The notes beneath the pieces are model-generated. The model made no database searches. It was not told where the DNA came from and worked only from the letters and a program-made list of their open reading frames with translations. This document shows, in pieces, positions 44,426 through 55,300 of a stretch of DNA of 64,000 nt. Made by a program: the position numbers and the translations under genes. Each line of letters opens with the position of its first letter. The stretch's first letter is position 1. Source of the stretch: Haplomitrium mnioides (taxonomy: Eukaryota; Marchantiophyta; Haplomitriopsida; Calobryales); contig JBNGIS010028185.1 of the NCBI GenBank assembly GCA_049999725.1, forward strand, positions 114,020 through 178,019, in the 5' to 3' direction.

Positions 44426-45350
44426 CTAGGTGAGTTGGAATTCTTTAACTTTATTAGTATGCCTCATGGTCTGACATCTGCTGCAAACAATCAGTCCTCT
44501 TGTGTTACTCGAGGATGGCTGATTTCTGTAATTATATGAATTCCTACCTCCTCTTCCTCCTCTTTGATTAAAACATGCAGAGTTGCCCCTGCCCTTTCCT
44601 CTTTCCCTGAATTGCTGATTCCTACCATTCATAGGAGCTTTGCCCCTTTGAGAATTCTGTCTAAAGGAACCAAATTTGGCCCTTTGTTCTAGATATGCCT
44701 CTATTATTTGTAGGCTTGGAATGATGAGCTTTAGGTGCAGGATTTTGAGCTAGGGTACCTAGGGGTCCTACTTTTGAACTCTTCACAAGAAAATCTTGAT
44801 GTTTCTTTGCTAACAATAAATAGACTATAAGTTCAGAATAAGTAGAGAAATTCATGTTTTGCTTTGAGCATATCGAATCATGTTAGGTGTATGATAAGGG
44901 CTTTCTCAATTGGTTCCTCTTGGGAATTGGGATGTCCACAAAATGTTAACTAAGCTGTTATTCTTAATAGTTCATTGTTATATTTAGATATGGAAGAAAA
45001 ATCTTGAACTCTTAGATTGACCCAATCATGCCTTGCTTTAGGTATATGAATTGTTTTTGTGTGGTCAAATCTTTCTGTCGGACTATCCTAGAGAATTGTG
45101 GGATTACTCTCATTCAAATACTGAATTTTGAGAGAATTAGAGAGATGGCGCCTTAGGAAGACCAAGGTCAGGGCTTTTTGTTGTGAGTTTATGCCCTCAT
45201 CTGTAAGGATTGTGGTCTCCAATCCCTTAGAAACTAGATAGGATGTTGCATCCAATTACCACGAGAGATAGTTGTCTACTTCAATGGTCAACTATTTAAA
45301 GTTCTTTTTCCATTTTTAGAATGTAGAAAGAGTTTTGAGGGTTGAAAGAT
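44426..45350 (-). pseudogene. Copia gag
   Basis: From about 45310: NYLSWWLDATSYLVSKGLET, LRRHLSNSLKIQYLNESNPT, LWDSPTERFDHTKTI, WVNLRVQDFSSISKYNNELL (copia gag pattern W.....D....S..Y..E), then 44661-44855 and 44426-44632. The last holds an Arg/Gly-rich stretch (GRNQQFRERGKGRG) and CSRCQTMRHTNKVKEF, a knuckle with lost final Cys. Stops near 45290, 44888 and 44655. Confidence 0.8.
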
Positions 45351-46763
45351 AAATGACAGATTTATCAAAATGTAGAAAACCCAAAATGTTAAACTCTTTG
45401 CAACTCTCGAAACAACAAATAAAGCATGTTGTAGAAAAGAAGTTATATGTGAAGTATAGTCCTTTTTCTCCTTGCTGCAGGCAAGGAATTGATCTTCTTA
45501 TCTTGCAGAGAATAGGTGGGAATATCAGCAACAAGGCTCTTGTATATCTTCACAATATTTGAGATGTTGACATAGTCTCAGCTTCCAGATAAAGTCTCCA
45601 AAAGTTGATGTAATTTCCTTGAATGTGCAAACTGATACTCTGAATTCTTGAATCATTTCTGGAAGATAGATAGTATTGAAAACTTCTGAATATACTATCT
45701 AAGAATACCATGTAATGGTGAAGGAACACTGTGGACTAGTTGTGGCCTAGAGGCCTTCTCAAAGTCTCAATAGATTGTCGAGACAACTCGTTAGTTTCCT
45801 CTTACAGGTATAATAGTAAATGGTATTGTGTAGAAATTAAACTGAGAAGTATAGGTGTAGCAAGAGCTAATTTTTGCACATTTATAGATTTAGCTGTGCT
45901 TACAATTGAGTTGTAAGTTCAAAGTTAATTGAAAAAGTATTTGCATTAGATTCTATCAAATTTTCTAATATGCAGTTTCTGTCAAATTAAAAACAGAGTA
46001 TGATCGGATGAGAGTGTGAAAATTGGGTGGTCAGACATGAAATTATGCTCAAATGTGATTCCAATAGGTGGGACAATTTAGGAAATTTGTTGGGGAGATA
46101 TGTCTTTTTCCAACTTGATCAAACCACGTGTCTTGACATCAGGATTGTGGGTGTGAACACAACTAGAATGACTCTAAAAAGTAGACACACTTCAAAGATG
46201 ACTTGTATCTGGATGTTTCTCCAATAGTTTAGCACCAATGAATAAATATTTATCATTGTCTCCTATAAAAATCACTCTAATCTCATAATAGTATTGCTAT
46301 GTAGAGTAACTTGCAATAGGCATAATCTCTAGCACTTTGTTCATTTTTATTTCTCAACCATATGCACCAAAATTAGTCTTGAAAGAATAGCTTGAGGCAG
46401 AGAATCAAATTTGTGTCTTCAGATTTTGAAATGGCTACATAAAATGCACAAACTGATCAATTGACGAATCATTATACTCGAGCTGAAGAGAAATTAGGTT
46501 CAGTGCTCAAAGTGGGTGCGAGAGTAATTTCATGCTTTGGTAGAGACTTTGCGCTTGTTCACCAAAGATCTCGTAGGTCCAGGTGATTTAATAGCTTCGA
46601 GGATGAATCTTGAGCTTTGGTAAACAAGTATGGTATCCAAACCACCTCTCGATTCACTTAGGACTTTCACTTAGTCCCATAAGTGAACTCTCAGAAGCTA
46701 ATTGGTTTATTTATGTCTTGCACTCAATGTTACTTTCAATAATGGCTACCTCACCCCCTGCAT
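45351..46763 (-). other. Copia leader, part next to gag
   Basis: No supported gene. By position it is the element's 5' leader (sense minus), continuing at 56201-57630 beyond LARD2. Short open frames at 45353-45562 and 46027-46227 lack motifs. A leader of more than 2.5 kb is long for copia, so a further unrecognised insertion is possible. Confidence 0.4.
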
Positions 46764-46768
46764 ATGGG
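46764..46768. repeat. Target-site duplication ATGGG, left of LARD2
   Basis: Identical to 56196-56200 at the other end of the element. Confidence 0.9.
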
Positions 46769-48214
46769 TGTCACTCCCCTCCTTCAGGCCTTAACCTTCA
46801 CAGGTGCCGCTTAAAAGGCAGGGGAGGACAAAAACAGGGGAAATAGGTTCTTTTGTGAGATGGCCCTTATCTAGTTATTACTTTGAGGCTTTATGGAATT
46901 CCTCTTTGCCATACAAGCCTTGCCTCACCTCCACAACCATTTCAGCAGCCAATTTTCTCATTCACACTCAAGGCCAGAACACACATACACATGGACCAAG
47001 ATACTCCTTTGGTAATCTGCAATCTAATTCAGTGGTCCCAAATCTCGACCCAGCCACTTTGTATACAAATCGGGAGAAAAATGCAATACCTCAAGTATCA
47101 CGGAACAATGTCACGAGACCTCACTCCCCCTTCAGAGGGCTGTCCTAGGGTTTGAACAAATGGAATACCTATATGTTCCTAGTTCTACGTGTTGCTTATA
47201 CAATACAATAGAATTCAAAGCTAACTAATACACTCATACACAAATACAAACCCACATGCATTGCACTCCACCAAAATCGTATGCCTTACACAACCTCTGG
47301 CACTAACCTCCCTAGCAAACTCCTCTCTTCCTCAAGTTACAATCTCAATCTTCCTTTCATCTCCGACGCATACACCCTTCTTCCAGATAGTTTTTTAACT
47401 TCCCTCGCGAGAAGACCTGGATTTACTTCCTCAGGCTTGGAAGAGGATTTCTTTAACTTCCACCTCTAGAAGATAGTCCTCTCGACTGTTGGCTACTTAC
47501 TTCACCCCTGAACCTTGAACAGATCTTCTCCACAGTGCGCGGGCACTAACGCAGCCACTCTCTTCTTGGCTCTACTTGAAAGATTAAACTAGAGTGCACT
47601 TCAAGCGTTTCTAGTTTTGATGCTCTAGCACAGATGATGCAGAAACGACTCCAAGATCCCCCCCTTGGCAGCCTCTCTCGAATTCTCAACAGATTGGATC
47701 CCCTTCAATTTCCCATATCGATTCACCTCCGCTATTCGTCCACACGTAGGGATGAGTCCACCTAGATTGCTCGAGCCTCTAGAGCTCCCTGCCTAGCAAT
47801 TCTTGACGCCTCTCCACTCCACATCCTCCCCTACTAACCTTGTGCACGAGTCCACTAGCCTCACATAAATCTTCACTCAAATCTCTTCTGCCTTACCTCG
47901 TTGCATCTTCTTGTCCCAAGATCACTTGTGCGTCTCTAATTTGCATGCACAGCAACCCGTTCAATGTCGCAGCCCATCGATCTATACCCCTCACGCTTCC
48001 CCCCTTGTGTATCTGCCCCGTTTGAAAAGGTCATTATTCTTTTTGACCTTGAGCTCCGAACGTGGTGACACGTGTCCCATCTATTTGCAAAATGACCCAA
48101 GTACAATGGTTAGTTTTGAGGGTTCTGGGATCTGGTCCAAAGAATCTCTCGGAACCGAGTACAAAGAATCCTGCAGATCCGAGTCTGAAGATTCCCTCGT
48201 AACCCAGAGTCTGT

Positions 48215-49700
48215 TGTTGACTTTTCTTCCGCAACCGTCGTCCGACACCGTCTTCAACCCGAAAGCTTGATTGCCGCATTTACCTTGATCCGCAGTTGAC
48301 CATGGACCCAAGTCCAAAAAATCCAACCGACTTGTGAGTATGAAGGATCCTTCGGAACATGAGTTCCGAGGTTGAATTTTCCTCAGTAGCCATCCTCTGA
48401 CGCCATCTTCAACTTGGAAGTTAGACCGCCGCGCTGACTTGCTTTCGAAGTTGACCTTGACTCTGACCCGAAGGATCCCCCGCATAGGTGAGTCCTAAGA
48501 ACCCCCAGGAGTATGAGGTTGACTTTTTTCTGCAAGGTGTCGTCTGACGCTGCTTTCAAAAGAGAAGGTGGACCGCCGCGTTGACCTCGGGTTCGGAAGT
48601 TCACCACGGGAGAATCCAAAATATTCCTCAGACATGGAGTGTGAAGGAAACCATGTAGCCTCTAGGCCCACACTTGACTTGGTTCCATAGAGTGCCGTCC
48701 GACATCATCTTCAACTAGGAAGCTTGACTGCTGCATTGACCTTGATCTGCAGTTGACCACAAACCCAAGTCCGAAGAATCCAACGGACTGGTGAGTCCGA
48801 AGGATTCCTCGTATCCTAATTTCGGAGGTTGACTTTTCCTTCGTGGCCGCCGTCTGACGCTGTCTTCAACTCGAAAGTTGGACCATCGCGCTGACCTGCT
48901 TCTGATGTTGACCCTGAATCTGACCCGAAGGATCCCTCAGACAGGTGAGTCCGAAGAACTCCTTGGACTCCTGAGTCCAAGGTTGACTTTCTTCCACAAG
49001 GCGCCGTCTGATGTCGCTTTCAACAGGGAAGGTGGACTGCCGCGCTAACCTAGGTTTCGGAAGTTGATCTTGGCTCTAACCCAAAGGATCCCTCACACAT
49101 GTAAGTCCGAAGAACCCCTCGGACTTAGGAGTCCGAGGTTGACTTTCTTCCGTAGGGCGCCGTCCAACGTTGTCTTCAACCCGGAAGTTGGACCACCGCA
49201 CTAACCTATGTTCCTAAGGTTGACCCCACCTCTGACTTGAAGGATCCCTCGGACAAGTGAGTCCCAAGAACCCTTCAGACTCCTGAGTCTGAGGTTGACT
49301 TTCTTTTGCATGGTGCTGTTCGATGCTGCTTTCAATAGGGAAGGACGACCACAACGCTGACCTGGGCTTCCGAAGTTGACCATAGGAGATTCAAGAATAT
49401 TCCTCGAATAAGGAGTCCAAAGGAAACCGTGGAACCTCTTGGCCCACAGTTGACTTGGTTCCGCAAGGCTCCGTCCGATGCCGCTTTCAATAGGGAAGGT
49501 GGACCACCGCGCTGACCTGGGTTCCAAAGTTGACCACGGGAGATTTCAGAATATTCCTAAGACAGGGAGTCCGAAGGAAACTGCAGAACCTCTCAGCCCG
49601 TAGTTGACTTAGTTCCGTAGAGTGCCATCTGACACCGCTTTCAATAGGGAAGGTGGACCGCCGCACTGACTTGGGGTTTTGAAGTTGACAACGAGACTCT
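48215..49700. repeat. ~155-bp tandem array rich in TTGAC(C/T), left LTR
   Basis: The anchor (C)GCCGTC(C/T)GACGCCG...CTTTCAAC recurs near 48240, 48402, 48537, 48693, 48848, 49001, 49160, 49312, 49468 and 49622 (steps 135-162). Each unit carries one to three TTGACC or TTGACT words, about 20 in all and all on the plus strand. TTGAC(C/T) is the W-box core bound by WRKY factors (established). Function here is inferred only. Confidence 0.9.
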
Positions 49701-49930
49701 TTTGAACTTGCCACATTTCCAAAGAAGTCCTTGGACACCTTTGCGCTTGCCACGTTTCCACAGCATCTCCCGGACACCTCTGAGGATTCCACATTTCCAT
49801 AGAAGCCTACGCACACCTCTGAGGATGCCACGTTTCTGCAGGAGCCCGTGAACATCTCCGAGGACACCACATTTCCGCTGAATTTCGTAGACACCTCCAA
49901 GAATCCCACGTTTCGGCAAAAGCCTGCTCA
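49700..49930. repeat. ~39-bp tandem repeat with CCACGTTTCC
   Basis: Units start near 49708, 49749, 49788, 49827, 49866 and 49905: CCAC(A/G)TTTCC...AAGCC...GGACACCTC(T/C)GAGGA. The right LTR keeps about four units (55405-55550), so copy number differs between the LTRs. Confidence 0.88.
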
Positions 49931-50535
49931 ACCATGAAGGAAGTGGTTTCGGACCCAAGTAGAACCCGTTAACGCCTGAGGAGCAGAGCATCCCCCGATC
50001 CTCGACCTCATCGCTGCTTACGAAGGTCATTGCCCCTCCTCTCAATTCATGCTTCTAGCGTGCGGCATCTGAAAGCTTGCGTTGCAAGCTTCCCCTTTCA
50101 TGTAGTCCCTTCCAATGTTGTCGATCTTTGATCTCCGGCCCACGTCTCTGGTCCTCCTCCTCTGGTCCCCGTTCCTTCTTCACTTCCGAGGCTGCCTTTC
50201 CTTCTTCTTCTCAGCTGATTGCCTCTGGTGAGCGCTTTGTTTCCTCCTTGCTCTAGCCTTGATCCTCACATTTTAGTGGTGCCTCCATTCGCTGGCTGCC
50301 ACAACTCCCTTCTCCCACTCCGAAGCGATCCCGCGAGCCCTTCTTCTGTCGACCTCCCTTCCTTCCCCGCTACGGCCCAATTCCACTCCTTGGATCTAGG
50401 TGATCCGCTCTTACTCGCTGATTGGAGTTGATCTGCTGCTTCGGAGGTACTTTAACACTTACGAGAGAGGAATTGCTCCACTACCACCTCCAATTCCACG
50501 AATTCTTCCCTAGTATCTCATTTCACCGGCTTACA

Positions 50536-50551
50536 TAACTCCCCTCTTAAG
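50536..50551 (-). promoter_or_regulatory. LARD2 polypurine tract
   Basis: The minus strand reads CTTAAGAGGGGAGTTA directly before the 3' LTR start TGTAAGCCGG. Confidence 0.78.
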
Positions 50552-50869
50552 TGTGAAGCGTCCCCACGAACACCTTCTTCCGTTCCACTCTGCTGGTTGT
50601 CTCTTCCGAAGTGGCCGTTGCCTAGCTAGATACAAGATTGCTGTAGCACAAATACAACACACTCACACACTCAACACACTCAAAGAGTCATTCTACCCCC
50701 CACGCACTCACCTCTCTCAACCTCTTCCTTGGATCCCAAACAAAAGTTGCGTCTCCAAATTCTGGTTTGAGACGGATATGAGATCTGTACAACAACATAC
50801 CTTGCTGCACTTCCTTCTAGTATGTGAGACCACCCTCAGACCTGAGACCACTATGCTGGCCCTTCTCCC

Positions 50870-51541
50870 TTAGCTTTGGGGTGCGCACACCACACACACA
50901 TGGGGAACAAATGACAAAACAAGAACAAACATAGGTACGTTACATAGGTCATGTAAGAGTAAGACTACATACAACGTTGGTGGTGGCTGGGCCGCCCATA
51001 ACAATTTCTTCCATGATAGCTTGGGCTGGCTTAAGGCAAGCTTCTTCTCTGGATTGAGATGGGGTTCATCTTCTGATAAATTCGGGTCCTCTGGGCTGCA
51101 ACTTCTCATTTCTATTATTGCCCATTCTGCCACTTCAGGATGCCCTAACTCGACAACACTTGGCGATTGCTCATCCTGACTACCACCAACCGGGTACATC
51201 GATGTCAACTCCCCTCTTAGCTTGGGTTTGGGGCTTGACCGACATTGGTCTTCCGGGGGCTCTTCCTCTTGCACGTGATGAGGTCTAGTTGCGCACTCCC
51301 ATGCTTGCTCTAGTTGGGCCTTTCTCCAGTTCCCTAACATGTACGCGGATCCTTCTTCTTCTGGCTCTGATTCTTCCGCCTCAACCTGAACAATGCAAGG
51401 AGTAGGATTCTGCACCGCTACCAATGATGTTCCCGCCTCCTCGAGCTCATTTGGATTGCCTAGCAATTGCTGCTCCGGGACATTCTTCAGGTTCGCTTCA
51501 TCAACCAACTCCTCGTGAGTCGCCTCCAAGGCACTGACCAA
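50870..51541 (-). CDS. LARD2 second frame: acidic region with hydrophobic tail
   Basis: 223 codons open on the sense strand. The first ~180 residues are Glu/Pro-rich (VEAEESEPEEEGSAYMLGNW) and resemble the acidic gag-protease linker of Tat1 (4413-4655). The last ~33 residues are strongly hydrophobic (LYVVLLLHDLCNVPMFVLVL), a possible membrane segment. No enzyme motif. It could be gag-linker debris or a short accessory protein; the open state over 223 codons is notable in an old element. Confidence 0.45.
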   Translation of the reverse strand: MVSALEATHEELVDEANLKNVPEQQLLGNPNELEEAGTSLVAVQNPTPCIVQVEAEESEPEEEGSAYMLGNWRKAQLEQAWECATRPHHVQEEEPPEDQCRSSPKPKLRGELTSMYPVGGSQDEQSPSVVELGHPEVAEWAIIEMRSCSPEDPNLSEDEPHLNPEKKLALSQPKLSWKKLLWAAQPPPTLYVVLLLHDLCNVPMFVLVLSFVPHVCVVCAPQS

Positions 51542-51616
51542 TTCTCCCTTCTCTTCTAGTTGTGTTGGGTGAAACTAGGTGGGGTCTTCCGTCTAGTATT
51601 CAGAATCACTCATGGG

Positions 51617-52192
51617 TTACCACACTTGATTCGTAGTCCTCTTAGCCTTTCGCCCCTTCTTGCACTTGCCCCTCTGGTGAGACTTGGATCTTGATTTGGC
51701 CCTTACTTGATAACAATCATCTGAGGCAAAGGTTTCCCCCTTTATCCGTACTGCTTCCTCCTTTCCATATTGGGAATGTATTGCAATTGGATACTCATAC
51801 TCCTGCCCCCATGGTTTCGGGAAGTTGGAGGAAACATATCCAAGGTGACCACAATTCCAGCACACCATAACGATCATTTTCAGGGGTCCATTTGCGACCC
51901 ATCTATCTGATTGTCCAACTTGGGAGGTATATGTCCTTTTTTCTAGATTTTGCTTGATGCTCGCAAGGAGGGCCTGCATTACTTCTATCTTTGAACTCAA
52001 TTCCACTAAGGGAGCTTTGCTTCCCTTGGCAACCTTCTTGATCTTTAGCTCCTTTCTCTTCTGGTTTCTTTGTGAAGACCTCTCGTCATCAGAAAGGCTG
52101 CTATTGGAGTCATTGTCACTTACTGAGGTGGATGCAAAGCTCTCCTCTATTTCCTCATTGTTGCTTGAACTATTAGAAGAGAATTTTGACAC
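51617..52192 (-). CDS. LARD2 gag C-terminal frame with degenerate knuckle
   Basis: 191 codons from ATG 52192. A Ser/Asn/Glu-rich start (SSNSSSNNEEIEESFAS) and a basic stretch precede CWNCGHLGYVSSNF, a knuckle with Tyr for His and Phe for the last Cys; the C-terminus is basic (RSKSHQRGKCKKGRK). It matches Tat1's second knuckle (CWNCGQPGHISTSY) in sequence and position. The capsid part is missing: between here and the primer-binding site only ~140 bases remain. Confidence 0.6.
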   Translation of the reverse strand: MSKFSSNSSSNNEEIEESFASTSVSDNDSNSSLSDDERSSQRNQKRKELKIKKVAKGSKAPLVELSSKIEVMQALLASIKQNLEKRTYTSQVGQSDRWVANGPLKMIVMVCWNCGHLGYVSSNFPKPWGQEYEYPIAIHSQYGKEEAVRIKGETFASDDCYQVRAKSRSKSHQRGKCKKGRKAKRTTNQVW

Positions 52193-52320
52193 ATACTTAG
52201 CCTATCTTTTCCTTCGTGCACAGTTGTGGCTCATTACCTCAATTGAGGGGAAAACTTTACTCCTTCGAAAGATGATAAATTGGCCTTGGGTTGGTCTTAG
52301 GTTTTTTGCAAACCTTTTGC

Positions 52321-52336
52321 CCTCCTTCTAGCGCCA
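52321..52336 (-). promoter_or_regulatory. LARD2 primer-binding site candidate
   Basis: The minus strand reads TGGCGCTAGAAGGAGG eight bases inside the 5' LTR end. The TGG start and position fit a tRNA primer site; I cannot name the tRNA with confidence. Confidence 0.6.
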
Positions 52337-52344
52337 AAAATTTA

Positions 52345-55300
52345 TGTCACTCCCCTCCTTTAGGCATTAACCTTTACCGGTGCCACTTGAAAGGCAATGG
52401 AGGTCAAAAACAGAGGAAATAGGTTCTTTTGTGAGATGACCCCTATCCAGTTATTACTTTGAGGCTTTAAGGAATCCCTCTTTGCCTTTCAAGCCTTTCT
52501 TCACCTCCACAACCACTTCAGCAGCCAATCTGCTCATTCACACTCAAGGCCTGAACACACATACACACAAACCAAGATACTCATGTAGTAATCTGCAATA
52601 TAATTCAGGGGTCTCAAATCTGGACCCAGCCACTTTGTATACAAATCAAGAGCAGAATGCAATACCCCAAGTATCACAGAACAATATCAGTAGACCTCAC
52701 TCTCCTTTCAAAGGGCTGTCCTAAGGTTTGAAAAAATGGAATACTTGTATGCTCCTTGTCATAAGTGTTTCTTATACAATACAATAGAATTCAAATCTAA
52801 CTAATAGACTCATGCACAAATACAAACCCACATGCAATGCACTCCACCAAAATCGTATGCCTTATACAACCTCAAGAACTGACCTCCCTATCTCAATCTT
52901 CCTTTCATCTCCAACGCACACACCATTCTTCCAGATAGTTTTTTAACTTTTCTCGCGAGAAGACCTGGATTTACTCCCTCATGCGTCGAAGAGGATTTCT
53001 TTAACTTCCACCTCTAGAAGATAGTCCTCTCGACTGTTGGCTACTCACTCCACCCTTGAACCTTGAACAAATCTTCTCCACAGTGCGCGGGCACTAACGC
53101 AGCCACTCTCTTCTTAGCTCCACTTGAAAGATTAAACTAGAGTGCACTCCGAGCATTTCAGGGTTTGATGCTCTTGTACAGATGATGCAGAGACAACTCC
53201 AAGATCCCCCCTTGGCAGCCTCTCCCTAATTCTCAAGATCCCCTTCAATTTCCCGTATCAATTCACCTCCGCTACTGGTCCACCCCTAGGGATGAGTTCA
53301 CCTGGATGGCCTGAGCCTCTCGAGCTCCTCGCCCAGCGATTCTTGGCACCCCTCCAGTCCACCTCCACCCCGGCTAGTCCCCTGCATGAGTCCACTCGCC
53401 TCACGTAAATCTTCACTCGAATCCCTTCTGCCTTACCTAGTTGGGTCTTTCTGTCCCGAGATCGCTTGTGCGTCTCTAATTTGCATGCATAGCAACCCGT
53501 TCAATGTCGCAGCTCGTCGATCTATACCCCTCACGCTTCCCCCCTTGTGTAACTGCCCCATTTGAAAAGGTCATTATTCCCATTGGTCCATAGCTCCTGA
53601 CATGGCGACACTTGTCATGTCTATTGCGAAATGATCCAAGTACAATGGTCAGTTTCGAGGGTTACGGGGTCTGGTCCGAAAAATCTCTCGGAACCGAGTC
53701 TGAAGAATCCCACGGATCTGAGTCCAAAGAATCCTACAGAACCTAGAGTTCGTGACTTTTCTTCCGTAGCCGTTGTCCGACGCCGTCTTCAACCTGGAAG
53801 CTTGATCACCACAGTAACCTTGATCCGCAATTGACCACAGACCCAAGTGTGAAGAATCCAACCGACTCGTGAGTCCAAATTATCCCTTGGAGCCTGAGTT
53901 CCAAGGTTGAATTTTTCCTCTATGGCCGCCATTCGACGTCGTCTTCAACCCGGAAGTTGGACCGCCGCGCTGATCTACTTCTGAAGTTGATCCTGGCTCT
54001 GACCCAAAGGATTCCTCGGACAGGTGAGTCCGAAGAACCCATCGGACTCTTGAGTTCGAGATTGACTTTCTTCCACAGGGCACCGTCCGACGCCGCTTTC
54101 AACAGGGAAGGTGAACCGCCGCGCTGACCTTGGGTTCCGAAGTTGACCACGAGAGATTCCGGAATATTCCTTGAATAAGGAGTATGAAGGAAACCACAAA
54201 ACCTCTGGGCCCGCAACTGACTTGGTTCTGCAAAGCGCCGTCTAATGTCGTCTTCAACCGGGAAACTTGACCACCGCATTGACCTTGATCCGCAGTTGAC
54301 CACGGACCTAAGTCTGAAGAATCCAATGAACTGGTGAGTCCGAAGGATCCCTTGGACACTAAGTTCCGAGGTTGACTTTTCCTCCGTGGTCGCTGTGAGA
54401 CACCATCTTCAACCCGGAAGTTGGACAACCGCGCTGACCTGCTTTCGAAGTTGACCGTGGCTCTGACCTGAAGGATCCTTTGGACAAGTCAGTCCAAAGA
54501 ACCCCTCGAACTCCTCAGTTCGAGGTTGACTTTCTTCCGCATGGCGCCGTCCAATGCTGCTTTCAACAAGGAAGGTAGACCGCCGCGCTAACCTAGGTTT
54601 CTGAAGTTGACCCTGGCTCTGACCCGAAGGATCCCTCGGACAGGTGAGTCCGAAGAACCCATGGGACTGAGGTGTTCGAGGTTGACTTTCTTCCGTGGAG
54701 CGTCGTCTAATGGCATCTTCAACCCGAAAGTTGGACCACCACGTTGACCTGGGCTTCCAAAGTTCACCTTGGCTCTGACCTAAAGGATCCCTCAAACAGG
54801 TGAGTTCGAAGAACCCCTCGCACTCCTGAGTCCAAGGTTGACTTTCTTCCGCAAAGCGCCGTCTGACGTCGCTTTCAACAGGGAATGTGGACCGCCGTGC
54901 TGACCTAGGGTTCCGAAGTTGACCATGAGAGATTACAGAATTTTCCTCGGACAAAGAGTCTGAAGGAAATCGTGGAACCTTTGGGCCCATAGTTGACTTT
55001 GTTTCGCAGGGCGCCGTGTGACATCGCTTTCAACATGGAAGGTGGACTGCCGCGTTGACTTGGGGTTCCGAAGTTGACCATAGGAGATTACAGAATATTC
55101 CTCTGATAGGGAGTCCAAAGGAAACCACGAAAACTCTGGGCCTGCAGTTGACTTGGTTCTGTAGAGCGCCGTTCGACATCGCTTTCAACATTGAAGGTGG
55201 ACCTCCGCGCTGACCTGGGGTTCCGAAGTTGACCATTGGAGATTTCGGAATATTCCTCGGACAGGGAGTCGAAAGGAAACCGCAGAACCTCTGGGCCCGC

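Larger units (their letters stand above)
46769..50535 (-). repeat. LARD2 3' LTR (left, 3767 bp)
   Basis: In plus orientation: 46769-48050 has no large repeats. 48215-49700 is a tandem array of ten ~155-base units. 49700-49930 holds six ~39-base units with CCACGTTTCC. 49930-50535 is unique. The first 143 bases differ from the right LTR at about 15 places, so the insertion is old. No gene is supported; open frames in the array are repeat artefacts. Confidence 0.92.

Noticed and set aside
48034-49909. Several overlapping minus-strand frames of 78-140 codons
   Set aside because: Products of the ~155-base and ~39-base LTR repeats; frames are not kept between the two LTRs.
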